Part shown: in pieces, positions 17,103-26,379 of the stretch
Layout: each line of letters starts with the position of its first letter
How positions within the stretch are numbered: the first letter of the stretch is position 1
Source of the DNA: an uncultured Campylobacter sp.
GTDB taxonomy: Bacteria; Campylobacterota; Campylobacteria; Campylobacterales; Campylobacteraceae
Direction of reading: 5' to 3'
DNA length: 60,484 nucleotides
NCBI RefSeq assembly: GCF_938015785.1
Contig: NZ_CALLWC010000036.1
Location: 1 to 60,484, forward strand
Notes under the pieces: generated by a model
Told to the model about the DNA's origin: nothing
Seen by the model: only the letters and a program-made list of their open reading frames with translations
Databases searched by the model: none
Translations under genes and position numbers: made by a program

Positions 17103-20100
17103 ATGAGCGACTACACCCACCTGCACCTTCACACCGAGTATTCGCTGCTAGACGGCGCGAATAAAGTAAGCGAGCTCGCCGAGCTTTTGCAGAGCCGCGG
17201 CACCAAGGCGTGCGCGATCACCGACCACGGCAATATGTTCGGCGCGATAGACTTTTATCAGACGATGAAAAAGCACGGCATTAAACCTATCATCGGCATC
17301 GAGACCTACCTGCACAACCACGACGACATCGGCGATAAAAGCGACCGCCAGCGCTACCACTTGATACTGCTTGCCAAAAACGAGACGGGCTATAAAAATC
17401 TGATGTATCTTAGCTCGCGCGCGTTTTTGGACGGCTTCTACTACTACCCGAGGATCAATAAAAAAATTTTAAAAGAGCACAGCGAGGGGCTCATCTGCTC
17501 CTCGGCATGCCTGGCGGGCGAGGTGGAATTTCATCTAAATAGAAGCGAGCGAAATTTAAAGCGCGGTGCGGGCGGCTACGAAGCGGCGAAAAAGGCGGCG
17601 CTTGAGTATAAGGAAATTTTCGGCGAGGATTTTTATCTCGAGATTATGCGTCACGGCATCGGCGAGCAGTTAAATGTCGATAAAGACCTCATCCGCCTCT
17701 CGCGCGAAATCGGCGTCAAGATCATCGCCACGAACGACGCTCACTATGCGCGCAAGGACCGCGCCAAGGCTCACGACGTCTATCAGTGCATCTCGATGGG
17801 CAAGACGATCAACGACGGCGACCGCCTAAAACACGTCGTTTCGGAATTTTACGTAAAAAGCGACGAGGAGATGAGGCGGCTTTTTGCGGACATCCCCGAA
17901 GTGATCGAAAATACCGCCGAGATCGTGCAAAAGTGCAATCTCAAATTTGCCTTCGACGAGAAGGACTACGCGCCGACGCCGCCGAATTTTAAATTTACGA
18001 TCGAATACGCCGCTAGGCTCGGGCTTTCGCTGCCCCAGCCTAATGAGCGATATAGCTTTGCAAACGACGATTTTTTATTTGATCATCTCTGCCGCGAAGG
18101 GCTTAAAGAGCGCCTTAAATTTATCGATCCCGTCAAGCACGAAATTTATCGCGAGCGCCTGGAAAAGGAGCTTGCCATCATCAAAAACATGCATTTTTCG
18201 GGTTATATGGTCATCGTGCAGGATTTCATCAACTGGGCGAAGGATCACGACATCCCCGTAGGCCCCGGTCGCGGCTCTGCGGCGGGCAGCATCTGCGCGT
18301 ATGCGCTTCGCATTACCGACCTCGATCCGATCCCGTATAATCTGCTTTTTGAGCGATTTTTAAATCCGTCGCGTATCTCGATGCCCGATATCGACGTGGA
18401 TTTTTGCCAGGCGCGCAGAGGCGAGGTGATCGACTACGTCATCGATCAGTACGGCAAATTTAACGTCGCGCAGGTTGCGACCTTCGGTAAGCTGCTCGCG
18501 CGCGGCGTTATTCGCGACGTGGCTCGCGTCTGCGATATGCCGCTTTCGCAGGCCGATAAGATGGCGAAGCTGATCCCCGATAAGCTCGGCATCACGCTTA
18601 AGCAGGCTTACGACGCCGAGCCGAAGCTGAAAGAATTTATCGACGCAGATCCGATCGCGCAGCAGGTTTGGGAGTTTGCGCTGGGCCTTGAAGGGCTAAA
18701 TCGCAACGCAGGAATGCATGCCGCGGGAGTGGTGATCTCAAACGAGCCGCTGTGGAACAAAGCACCGCTATTTAAGCAGGATAAGGGCGAGGATGCGCGC
18801 CTAGTAACGCAATACACCAAAAACTATCTCGAGGACGTCGATCTGATAAAATTTGACTTCCTTGGCCTTAAAAACCTCGATGTGATCGATAATGCCATCA
18901 AGCTCGTCAAGCGCCGCTATAATCGCGACATAGTTTGGGAGGAGATAGACTTTAACGATCCGCAAACTTACAAAACCATTCAAAGCGGCAACACGCTGGG
19001 GATTTTCCAGATCGAGGGCGCGGGCATGCAGGATCTGGCGATGAACCTGCGCCCCGACCGCTTCGAGGATATCATCGCGATGATCTCGCTCTATCGCCCG
19101 GGGCCGATGGATCTAATCCCCGATTTTATCAGGATCAAACACGGCGAGCTAAAAGCAAGCTATATTTTCCCCGAGATAAGAGAAATTTTAGAGCCAACAT
19201 ACGGCATCATCGTCTATCAAGAGCAGGTCATGCAGATCGTGCAGAAGGTGGGCGGCTTTAGCTTGGGCGATGCCGATCTGGTGCGCCGCGCGATGGGTAA
19301 AAAGGATGAAAAGAAGCTCGCTCACATGCGCGAGCAGTATCTAAGCGGCGCCAAAGAGCTGGGCTTTGACGCAGCTAAGGCAGATGAGCTATTTGATCTG
19401 ATTATGAAATTTGCCTCCTACGGCTTTAACAAATCCCATGCCGCGGCGTATTCGATGATCACCTTTCAAACGGCCTATCTTAAGACCTACTATCCGGCGG
19501 AGTTTATGGCGGCGCTGCTTACTTCGGAGGAGGGCAATACCGATAAAATTTCAAAGTATATCGACGAGGCTAGCCGCCTAGGTATCGGGCTTTTGCCGCC
19601 GTCGATCAATCAAAGCTTAAGAGGCTTTAGCGTCGTGGACGACGAAAATTCCAAATCGGGCACCTCCATCATCTACGGCCTCGGCGCGATCAAGGGGGTG
19701 GGCGGCGCCGCGATCGAGAATATCTTAGAGCTTCAGAGCGAGGCTAAATTTCAAAGCATCGACGATTTCGCTTCGCGAGTGGATAATTTCCGCGTCAATA
19801 AAAAGGTCATCGAGTCGCTGATCTACGCAGGCGCGATGGATTGCCTGGGCAAGAGCCGATTAGCGATGATTCAAAATATGGAAAATATCCTAGACGTGAT
19901 GAAAAAGATCACCGAGATTAAAAAAGACGCCGAGAGCTCGCTTTTTGGAGAGGATGAGGATATGACGAGCGGCATGAGCGTAAGCTTCGTCGATACCGAC
20001 AAGGAATTTCCGCAGGGCGAAATTTTAAAATTTGAGCAGCAGACCGTGGGTGTGTATCTTTCGGGACATCCGCTGGATGATTACAAAGAGGAGATGGAAG

Positions 20101-21248
20101 GCATCGACTATACGCTATCTTCGGCGTTTAGCGAGATCGAGGGCGATAGCGCCGAGGTGCTTAGTGTGGGGCGGATCGAGGATCTGTCCACACGCATGAC
20201 GAAAACGGGCAAAAAAATGGGGATTTTAAACGTGCTTGATCTGCACGGCAGTTTTGAGCTTGCGGTGTTCGATAACGCGCTAAAGGCGATCGAAAACTTA
20301 AGCTCACAGGAGCGGGAGCGACCGTATGCTTTTATGATTAAAATTTCAAAAAGCGCGGTCGGCGGCGCGGCGTATCAGCTGTCGTTTCTTTCGATGATGA
20401 GCCTGCAAAACGCTCGAGATGCGAGCTTTCGTCCGCGCGCGGGAGTATTTTTGAGCGAGAATCCACTCAAAGCTTACGCCGCACAGCTTGGAGCAATCGC
20501 ACATACTAAATCGAACGAATTTGACGAACTGGTGGGCGACGAGGATGTGAGCGTTAAAATTTTGTGCGTCGGCAAGATTGAAAATGTCCATACCCGCACG
20601 ACCAAATCGGGCAAGCAGATGGCAAATCTTACGGTGCTTGATCTTGCGGGCAGCTTCGAGATGAGTGCGTTCGGCGATATTTGTGATGCGGTCACTGCGC
20701 TAACGGACGCGGAGCTGGAGCGCCCGATGGCGTTTTGGGCGCGGCTTAGCAAAAACACATCCCCTTACGGCGGGAAATTTCAAATTTATCTGGATGAAAT
20801 TTTAACTCTAGATGCCGCGCAGAATATCGACGGCTACGTACCTAGCAAGGTGCGAGGCTTTGGCAGTAGGGAGCGCGGAGGCTTTAACGGCGGCAATTCC
20901 GGCTCCAGCAGAAACTTTGGCGGCGAACGAGCTGGCGGCTTCGGCGGAGGAAATTTTGCTGAGCGAAGGGGCGGGTTTACTGCGGAGGATCCCGCCCTTA
21001 AGGCGCGCAAAGAGCGCGAGGTACAGCGCAAAAACGCGCAGGATTTCGAGTTTGAGCTAAGCTTAGGCGAGCTAAGTCGCGAGAAAATTTATAAAATTTA
21101 CCATCTCGCATTTTGCGACACGGCGCTGAAAAACACCAAGCGCCTAATTCTACGGATTCGCAACGGCAGCGAAGTGCTCGTTTATCCGACCGAATACATC
21201 GTGAGCGATAATTTCACCGAAAAGGTGCGCGAAATCATCGCGGCGTAG
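17103..21248 (+). CDS. dnaE: DNA polymerase III subunit alpha, enlarged by a tandem OB duplication
   Basis: The replicative polymerase, 1381 residues; relatives are about 1160-1210. Order: PHP domain (THLHLHTEYSLLDG at the start, ITDHGNMFG), palm with GPGRGSAAGS and the catalytic MPDIDVDF (Asp429, Asp431), fingers RNAGMHAAGVV, tandem helix-hairpin-helix, then the C-terminal region. Residues about 983-1113 and 1114-1245 are two copies of one unit: GVYLSGHPL/GVFLSENPL, then SVGRIEDLSTRMTKTGKKM/CVGKIENVHTRTTKSGKQM, then NVLDLHGSFELAVF/TVLDLAGSFEMSAF. The unit contains the OB fold that binds single-stranded template. About residues 1250-1292 form a Gly/Arg-rich linker (GFGSRERGGFNGG). These two insertions account for the extra length. 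The C-terminal tau-binding part follows. No frameshift seen. Confidence 0.97.
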   Translation: MSDYTHLHLHTEYSLLDGANKVSELAELLQSRGTKACAITDHGNMFGAIDFYQTMKKHGIKPIIGIETYLHNHDDIGDKSDRQRYHLILLAKNETGYKNLMYLSSRAFLDGFYYYPRINKKILKEHSEGLICSSACLAGEVEFHLNRSERNLKRGAGGYEAAKKAALEYKEIFGEDFYLEIMRHGIGEQLNVDKDLIRLSREIGVKIIATNDAHYARKDRAKAHDVYQCISMGKTINDGDRLKHVVSEFYVKSDEEMRRLFADIPEVIENTAEIVQKCNLKFAFDEKDYAPTPPNFKFTIEYAARLGLSLPQPNERYSFANDDFLFDHLCREGLKERLKFIDPVKHEIYRERLEKELAIIKNMHFSGYMVIVQDFINWAKDHDIPVGPGRGSAAGSICAYALRITDLDPIPYNLLFERFLNPSRISMPDIDVDFCQARRGEVIDYVIDQYGKFNVAQVATFGKLLARGVIRDVARVCDMPLSQADKMAKLIPDKLGITLKQAYDAEPKLKEFIDADPIAQQVWEFALGLEGLNRNAGMHAAGVVISNEPLWNKAPLFKQDKGEDARLVTQYTKNYLEDVDLIKFDFLGLKNLDVIDNAIKLVKRRYNRDIVWEEIDFNDPQTYKTIQSGNTLGIFQIEGAGMQDLAMNLRPDRFEDIIAMISLYRPGPMDLIPDFIRIKHGELKASYIFPEIREILEPTYGIIVYQEQVMQIVQKVGGFSLGDADLVRRAMGKKDEKKLAHMREQYLSGAKELGFDAAKADELFDLIMKFASYGFNKSHAAAYSMITFQTAYLKTYYPAEFMAALLTSEEGNTDKISKYIDEASRLGIGLLPPSINQSLRGFSVVDDENSKSGTSIIYGLGAIKGVGGAAIENILELQSEAKFQSIDDFASRVDNFRVNKKVIESLIYAGAMDCLGKSRLAMIQNMENILDVMKKITEIKKDAESSLFGEDEDMTSGMSVSFVDTDKEFPQGEILKFEQQTVGVYLSGHPLDDYKEEMEGIDYTLSSAFSEIEGDSAEVLSVGRIEDLSTRMTKTGKKMGILNVLDLHGSFELAVFDNALKAIENLSSQERERPYAFMIKISKSAVGGAAYQLSFLSMMSLQNARDASFRPRAGVFLSENPLKAYAAQLGAIAHTKSNEFDELVGDEDVSVKILCVGKIENVHTRTTKSGKQMANLTVLDLAGSFEMSAFGDICDAVTALTDAELERPMAFWARLSKNTSPYGGKFQIYLDEILTLDAAQNIDGYVPSKVRGFGSRERGGFNGGNSGSSRNFGGERAGGFGGGNFAERRGGFTAEDPALKARKEREVQRKNAQDFEFELSLGELSREKIYKIYHLAFCDTALKNTKRLILRIRNGSEVLVYPTEYIVSDNFTEKVREIIAA

Positions 21249-22092
21249 GCGCGGTGCGGCTCTTTCATCGCGCGCTAGGCAAGTTAAAATTTCTTGTCCG
21301 CGCTGCATGCAAGCGCCGTCTTAGCGCGTAGAGAGCTTATATTTTGGCGCGGTCGAGATAAAAGATAAGTTATTCGGCTCAAAATTTGCCGCGCACAAAA
21401 TTTACTGTGCTACGCGCAGAAACCAAAACCGCACGGATCGTCTGCGATATCTAAATTTATTGCGTTTATCGCGGCGAAATTTTATATGTGGTAAATTTAA
21501 AAATGCAGATTTTTTGTTTTATTGTGGCGATAAGGCTCGCAGCGCGCCGTTTATGCTGCCGCAATAATCGCTCGCCGTACCTCGACTCTGCGTCGCGGTT
21601 TGCTTACGGTACAGCAGATGGTATGCGCGCTTTCAAATTTAAAGCTAAAATTTTGCGAAGTTTTACTTTGGCAGAGCTTTGTGCGTAGCGCAAAATTTTA
21701 CCGCGCAAATTTGGAAATGGGATTTTAAAATTCTGCGCCGCGGAGGTTTGTGCTTTGAAATTTCGCGAGCTGTAAATTTAGGGCTAAATTTAGAATTTCG
21801 TAACGATAAATTTTAAAATTTTACGCTGCGCGGCTCGGCAAAGCGCATCCGCCTATTGATAAATCAAATTCGCAGGATTTTTAAATTAAGCGGTGCGGTT
21901 GCTGCCAAAAAATTCTATCCGTAGCGGCGATTTTTAAACGACAGCGGCAAGGCAAGCAATGATGATTTGCGGAAGTGCGCCGCGCCGATTGCAAATACCG
22001 TGCGGCGGGCAAGCAGGCATTACGCGATCGCGCCAGTCTTTCTTATGCTTTATCCAACTCGTTTGTTGCCTTGCTAATTCTACTTGAATTAC
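21249..22092. other. Long non-coding spacer, RAATTY-rich
   Basis: About 840 bases between convergent genes. Mixed GC words and many AAATTT/GAATTT/AAATTC hexamers, especially 21650-21920. A 66-codon plus frame at 21488-21688 has no ribosome site or domain and is discounted. Base composition drops abruptly at about 22080, where the AT-rich patch begins. Confidence 0.65.
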
Positions 22093-22638
22093 TCATTTTT
22101 TATCCTTTTTATTAAAATTTTTTATATTTAAATATGCTAAGTTTTTTCTTATTTCGTTTTCTTGTTCAGAAGTTAAACTAAGAATTAATATTGTTGGGGA
22201 AATTTTAAATCTTCTTTTTCTAAAAATGGCCATTAATTCTGTAACTCCACAATATCCATACGAAAAAAATCTATCAATTTGTTTCGCATGTAATATAATT
22301 TTAAAACCAAAAATATCCTTATAAACCATTTTATCTTCATAAATTTCAAAATAATCAAAAAAGATTATCGAATATAAAATTTGTAAAACTATAAACGAAA
22401 TATAGACACAAAACGTATTTAAAATCAGACTAAATATGCCAATATCAAAAACAAAATTTGGTATAGCAAATATTATCGGTATCCAAGCTATCAACAAATA
22501 AACAATTAAATCAAAAGCCATATAAAACGGATTTCTTTTATCAAGTCTATAAAGTAGTTTTGGTTCGTTTTGATTTTCCAAATTCGTATTTTTATCTAAA
22601 TTTTGATTATTTTCTGAATTTTCTTCTAATTTTTCCAA
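22093..22638 (-). CDS. AT-rich small membrane protein, possible bacterial PH-like domain
   Basis: 181 residues from a TTG with AAGGA five bases ahead. An Asn/Glu-rich cytoplasmic N-terminus (1-40), two hydrophobic helices (about 42-65 and 68-95), then a basic soluble part (EIYEDKMVYKDIFGFK ... RKRRFKISPTILILSL) whose strand pattern recalls bacterial PH-like domains. I do not recognise a named family. Codon use is much more AT-biased than in neighbours, suggesting transfer. It lies downstream of, and in line with, the RTX-type fragment, so an immunity or secretion-accessory role is conceivable but unproven. Confidence 0.55.
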   Translation of the reverse strand: MEKLEENSENNQNLDKNTNLENQNEPKLLYRLDKRNPFYMAFDLIVYLLIAWIPIIFAIPNFVFDIGIFSLILNTFCVYISFIVLQILYSIIFFDYFEIYEDKMVYKDIFGFKIILHAKQIDRFFSYGYCGVTELMAIFRKRRFKISPTILILSLTSEQENEIRKNLAYLNIKNFNKKDKK

Positions 22639-22742
22639 ATTTATCCTTTTTATAAAATTTCATTGTAAATTCAATCTCGGTCATTACCACTGATACTGAA
22701 TTTTATGAATTTACAAATTTAAACTTGCTATTGCTTTTAAAT

Positions 22743-23168
22743 TCAAACAACAAGTAAATTTAAATTTGCGAATTCTTTTAGAGCTTCAAAGTCGTTATTA
22801 GCCAAGCTTCCATCTCTTAGTAAAGTATGATTTCCAAATAGTTCGCTTCCGTTTGTTATGCTATTTGTGATTGAGGTTTTATTGATGAGAATTCCGTCAT
22901 TTTTATCTATCCAAGAGGTATTTTCTGCGAATTTATTATTATCTAGGTCGAAGTATGTTTTACTGTTTTTTCTTGATATTATTTTTATGCCATCACCGTT
23001 TAAATCAATCACAATCGGTGAAGTTTTGGTTGAAGCCGGAGTCGTATCCGGGAAGGTATCGTTTGGACTGTCGAGGTCATCGTCTATGATTTTTTCTAAA
23101 TTCTTAGTTATCTCACTACTTTTTAGCAAATCAGACAAATAATTTACCAACTCATCAGTTAAACTCAA
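22743..23168 (-). CDS. Truncated RTX/large-exoprotein-type fragment
   Basis: 141 codons. SPIVIDLNGDGIKII, YFDLDNNKFAENTSWIDKNDG, NGSELFGNHTLLRDG and NDFEALKEF are the calcium-loop module found in large RTX-like secreted proteins of Campylobacter. There it is followed by D-S-N-x-D-G repeats, but here it stops at once. The putative TTG start overlaps the hisG stop (TTGA) and has no ribosome site, so both ends look cut. Strong AT bias. Most likely a gene remnant inserted behind hisG; a small expressed protein cannot be excluded. Confidence 0.5.
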   Translation of the reverse strand: MSLTDELVNYLSDLLKSSEITKNLEKIIDDDLDSPNDTFPDTTPASTKTSPIVIDLNGDGIKIISRKNSKTYFDLDNNKFAENTSWIDKNDGILINKTSITNSITNGSELFGNHTLLRDGSLANNDFEALKEFANLNLLVV

Positions 23169-23773
23169 AGAATGCGAGCCAGCTTATCTCGTAGGTTTAA
23201 AATTTCATCGCGCTTTAGCACGAAGCTGTTTTTGTTGGCGATGAGGTGCGCCGAGCTTTGCATTATGGTTTCTGCGGGTTGCAGCCCGTTTTGCTTCATC
23301 GTAGCGCCGGTCTCCACGACATCGACGATAGCGTCGGCAAGCCCTATGAGCGGGGCTAGCTCGATCGAGCCGTAGAGTTTGATGATATTTACGGCGACGG
23401 CCTTGGAGGCGAAGTATTCGCGAGTGATGTTAGGCATTTTCGTAGCGATTTTTAGGCTCGGAGCGCCGTAGTTTAGCTGGGTGCCCGCATGCACGCCCAC
23501 GCAGACGCGGCATTTTCCGATTTTAAGATCGAGCAGCGTAAGTACGTCAGGGCGATGCTCCTCAAGCACGTCAAGCCCCACTACGCCGATATCCGCCGCA
23601 CCGCCCATAACGTAAGTAGGGATATCTTGGTTGCGGACGTAGAGGAATTTAAAATCGCCCTCTTGCATTATGAGTTTGCGATCCTCGAAAGCAAAATCGA
23701 GCCCGAAGATGGTTTTGAAAATTTTAAGCGTATCGTCGGCTATACGGCCTTTGGGAAGCGCTATGGTTATCAT
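23165..23773 (-). CDS. hisG: ATP phosphoribosyltransferase, short form HisG
   Basis: First step of histidine synthesis: ATP plus PRPP to phosphoribosyl-ATP. 202 residues, the HisG-S length lacking the C-terminal regulatory domain, so a HisZ partner encoded elsewhere is expected. ALPKGRIADDTLKIF, GGAADIGVVGLDVLEE, and the PRPP loop DAIVDVVETGATMKQNGL are intact. Overlaps coaX by four bases and is followed directly by the AT-rich fragment. Confidence 0.95.
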   Translation of the reverse strand: MITIALPKGRIADDTLKIFKTIFGLDFAFEDRKLIMQEGDFKFLYVRNQDIPTYVMGGAADIGVVGLDVLEEHRPDVLTLLDLKIGKCRVCVGVHAGTQLNYGAPSLKIATKMPNITREYFASKAVAVNIIKLYGSIELAPLIGLADAIVDVVETGATMKQNGLQPAETIMQSSAHLIANKNSFVLKRDEILNLRDKLARIL

Positions 23774-24390
23774 GCTAGCCCCTTTTTTTCGATCAAGCTT
23801 ACCATCGATTTAAAGATCAGATCCTTTTCATAGATCGAGTTGCGAAAATACCGCATCAGATAGGCTCCGTCACCGCCCGTGAAGTAAATTTTATTATTGC
23901 CCGCGATGTTTTCGATCGTAAGCACGATCGGCTTTAAAATCCCGTAGTTTACGGCGTTTACGGTCTTTTGCGGCAGCGGATCCAGATCGATATTGGTTGA
24001 AAGCGTGACGTCCAGCACCGGCGCGATGCTTGCGAACGACTTTAAAAGCGTGCCGATACCAGGCATTATAAATCCGCCTAGGTGCGAGCTTTTAAACATC
24101 AAATCCACGGTGATCGCGCTGCCCGCATCGACGACGACGCCGGTGTTTACGGCCGAGCACGCCGCTATGCGGTCGATCCCGAGCCCGCGGTAGGCTGTTT
24201 TTAGTTCAAAGTGCGGCGCCAGATCGACAAACAGAGGGTTTTTCAGCTTTTTTTTCACACTATCGTTTACGCTAATGAAAAAAATTCGCTCTTTCGGCTC
24301 GTACCGCATAAACTCCGCTACGGGCATGCTTTGCGTTACGCCGCCTTTATAAAATTTAACTCTAGAATTTCCTACGTCACACAAAAGCAT
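23770..24390 (-). CDS. coaX: Type III pantothenate kinase CoaX
   Basis: 206 residues of the ASKHA-fold kinase that starts coenzyme A synthesis. The phosphate-1 motif LLCDVGNSRVKFY, GIDRIAACSA, VVDAGSAITVDLM with the catalytic Asp, and HLGGFIMPG are visible. Somewhat shorter than most CoaX (about 250) but like other Campylobacter proteins. Overlaps the genes on both sides. Confidence 0.92.
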   Translation of the reverse strand: MLLCDVGNSRVKFYKGGVTQSMPVAEFMRYEPKERIFFISVNDSVKKKLKNPLFVDLAPHFELKTAYRGLGIDRIAACSAVNTGVVVDAGSAITVDLMFKSSHLGGFIMPGIGTLLKSFASIAPVLDVTLSTNIDLDPLPQKTVNAVNYGILKPIVLTIENIAGNNKIYFTGGDGAYLMRYFRNSIYEKDLIFKSMVSLIEKKGLA

Positions 24391-24709
24391 AGAGGCTAAA
24401 TCCGTTTTCTTTTAAAAATTTCGCGCTTTTAGAGCACATTTGCGAGTTGTAAAACAGCACGCGCTTTTTGATGACCTTGCCTAGGCTTGCGCTAATGTCG
24501 TTTGCGAGCGAGAGTAGAAATTCCGCGTCGCGCATCACAAAGCGAGATTTTGCGTCGCGCATAAATAAAAGGACGTTGTAGCTTTTCAGATCCACGCCGA
24601 AATACGCGCCGTATGAGCGCGAGCGCGTGAAGCTAGCGATATCTAGCGTTTTAAATTTTTGAAGCAAAAGGTCTTCGCGAACGCAAAGTTTTGAAATTTT
24701 ATCTAGCAT
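24377..24709 (-). CDS. Conserved small protein of unknown function
   Basis: 110 residues, no signal peptide or membrane helix. Features such as RSRSYGAYFGVDLKSYNVLLF and FLKENGFSLYAFV are not assigned to a family by me. ATG 24707-24709 chosen over the adjacent TTG. It overlaps the lipoprotein gene upstream by 11 bases and coaX downstream by 14, so it is translated from the same message. Confidence 0.65.
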   Translation of the reverse strand: MLDKISKLCVREDLLLQKFKTLDIASFTRSRSYGAYFGVDLKSYNVLLFMRDAKSRFVMRDAEFLLSLANDISASLGKVIKKRVLFYNSQMCSKSAKFLKENGFSLYAFV

Positions 24710-25712
24710 CAAAATTTAAAATTTTATCGTCGTAGTAAAACGAGCTACCTGCGATAAAGGACTTATCCTCGAACTCGCCATTTAGCTCGTAGATCGCTTG
24801 TCCCTCTAAATTTTCATTTACACGGATGACGTAGCCGTTGCGCTCGATGATATACAGATAGCCGCCGCTAAGCAGTGCGCCGCTAAACTGTGCAAAGGTG
24901 AATTTGCGCGATTTGATTAAATTTAGCCCGCGATCGAGTAGCTCGACTCTGCCGTCTTTTAAGAAAAGATAAATTCTATCACCGCTAAAAATCACGTCTT
25001 TGATGTCTACGTTATGGTTTTTATTGCCCGCAGGACTTACCAGCATTAGCCTAGTGGCAGTTACGGCATAAAGGTTATCGCCCTTATTTTCTAAGGCGAT
25101 AATGTTGTTAAAAAACGGCTGGTTGCTCACGACGAAATCGCGTGCCGAGCGCCCGCCTACGTTTTCTGCGATGCTGACTAGTCCGTCTAGCGCAGGATAA
25201 GCGATAAGTTGGTTGATAAATAGCGGTGACGCTACGCGCGAATCGATTGCGAATGCATCGCCTACTTTATGATCGAGTACCACTGCGCCCGAGCTTAGCT
25301 TGATAAGCATAATCGAATCATCGCTCATCACTAAAGCCAAATCATCGCCGTGTATATTTGCACTGAGCGCTTGTCTGCCGAGGGCTTTTTCAAATTTTAC
25401 AGCGCCTGTGCCACTAACTACTTTAAGCGTGCCATTGATGTCGGTTACGACGAAATTTCCGTCATATTCGCCTAAAAATTTCTCGCTTTTTAAGACTTTA
25501 AAATTTTTCACCAAGCCGTTTTTAGAGATGACTTCGCCGTCTTTTAGTGTCGCGCCGTCTTTACTAACCGCTACGATTTCTGATGGCAGTGAGCCGTTAA
25601 ATTTCATATCACCTGTGATGTTTTCGTCGCTGGGTTCAAAATACTGGCGCTTCGTCGAGCAGCCTAAAAATAAAAACGATAGTAAAAGCGTAAATATCAG
25701 CGTTTTTTTCAT
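24699..25712 (-). CDS. Lipoprotein with beta-propeller (BamB/PQQ-like) repeats
   Basis: 337 residues. Signal peptide with lipobox FLGC (Cys at about 18). The body is a series of short beta blocks of the type GNFVVTDINGTLKVV, DDLALVMSDDSIMLIKL, DNLYAVTATRLMLVS, DRIYLFLKDGRVELLDRG and GYLYIIERNGYVIRV, as in PQQ-like propellers. Upstream lies a YfgM-like protein; in E. coli yfgM is followed by bamB, which supports an outer-membrane-assembly role. It matches the position of the C. jejuni Cj0396-type lipoprotein. Function inferred. Confidence 0.7.
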   Translation of the reverse strand: MKKTLIFTLLLSFLFLGCSTKRQYFEPSDENITGDMKFNGSLPSEIVAVSKDGATLKDGEVISKNGLVKNFKVLKSEKFLGEYDGNFVVTDINGTLKVVSGTGAVKFEKALGRQALSANIHGDDLALVMSDDSIMLIKLSSGAVVLDHKVGDAFAIDSRVASPLFINQLIAYPALDGLVSIAENVGGRSARDFVVSNQPFFNNIIALENKGDNLYAVTATRLMLVSPAGNKNHNVDIKDVIFSGDRIYLFLKDGRVELLDRGLNLIKSRKFTFAQFSGALLSGGYLYIIERNGYVIRVNENLEGQAIYELNGEFEDKSFIAGSSFYYDDKILNFDAR

Positions 25713-26263
25713 TATTTATTGCCTCCATAGTGTTTCAAAGCAAGTGCGATTTGACGAACTGGCGAGTTGAGCGGAATTTTATCTAGTTCTGCGTGAGCTT
25801 GCTCGATTTTGCCTTCTTTTAGCAGGTCGTAGCCCTTAAGCAAAGAATTGTAATCGGCGAGTAGCACTCCGCCTTGTTTGCCGTTTTGTAGATTTATTAT
25901 CTCTTTTAGCATAACATCGATGCCTTGGGTATTTTCTAGCGCCGCTCGCTCGTCTGCAGAGCCGTTTTGCAAAATATAAAGAGCGTATAGATTTATATCT
26001 TTTTGCTTAAGCTCGGCTAGCTTAGTGTCGTCACGCTTGTTAAGCAGCTCGTCATAGATCGCATTAGCACTTGCTATGCGGCGATCACTTAGAAATTCAT
26101 TTGCGTAATATCCGATAAAAGCTACGATCAAAACCGCAGCCAAAAATATCAGCGGCTTTTTGTATTTTTTTACGAAAATTTCACTTTTTATGACGCTTTC
26201 TAGAAACTGCTCTTCTGTGCCAATCTCTTTTTTCACGCCTTCGATGTCGTCTTTTAAAGCCAA
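25712..26263 (-). CDS. YfgM-like membrane-anchored TPR protein
   Basis: 183 residues: cytoplasmic N-terminus, one membrane helix (about 36-54, PLIFLAAVLIVAFIGYYA) and a periplasmic helical part with ASANAIYDELL, NLYALYILQNG, LLADYNSLLKGYDLLKEGKIEQAHAEL. This layout is that of YfgM/TPR-like ancillary SecYEG proteins. Start TTG with AAGGA seven bases ahead. First gene of the minus-strand operon that continues through the BamB-like lipoprotein, coaX and hisG. Confidence 0.65.
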   Translation of the reverse strand: MALKDDIEGVKKEIGTEEQFLESVIKSEIFVKKYKKPLIFLAAVLIVAFIGYYANEFLSDRRIASANAIYDELLNKRDDTKLAELKQKDINLYALYILQNGSADERAALENTQGIDVMLKEIINLQNGKQGGVLLADYNSLLKGYDLLKEGKIEQAHAELDKIPLNSPVRQIALALKHYGGNK

Positions 26264-26346
26264 AATTTAGTCCTTTATTTGAGAAAATCGGCATAATTGT
26301 AGCATAAAAAATTTTAAATACCGCCTAAGATAAAGAATTTTTATGA

Positions 26347-26352
26347 TATAAT
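26347..26352 (+). promoter_or_regulatory. -10 element of the gatC operon
   Basis: TATAAT inside ATGATATAATG, 28 bases before the gatC ATG, with AAAAAGGAAAG as ribosome site. It may drive gatC-pilT-cvpA-fur-lysS-glyA, whose genes are tightly spaced. Confidence 0.6.
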
Positions 26353-26379
26353 GTCGCATTTATCAGAAAAAGGAAAGTT

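Noticed and set aside
17103..21248. Fusion of DnaE with a second gene to explain its length
   Set aside because: The extra length is accounted for by an internal OB duplication and a Gly-rich linker; the C-terminal tau-binding part is continuous.
21488..21688. 66-codon plus frame behind dnaE
   Set aside because: No ribosome site or recognisable feature.
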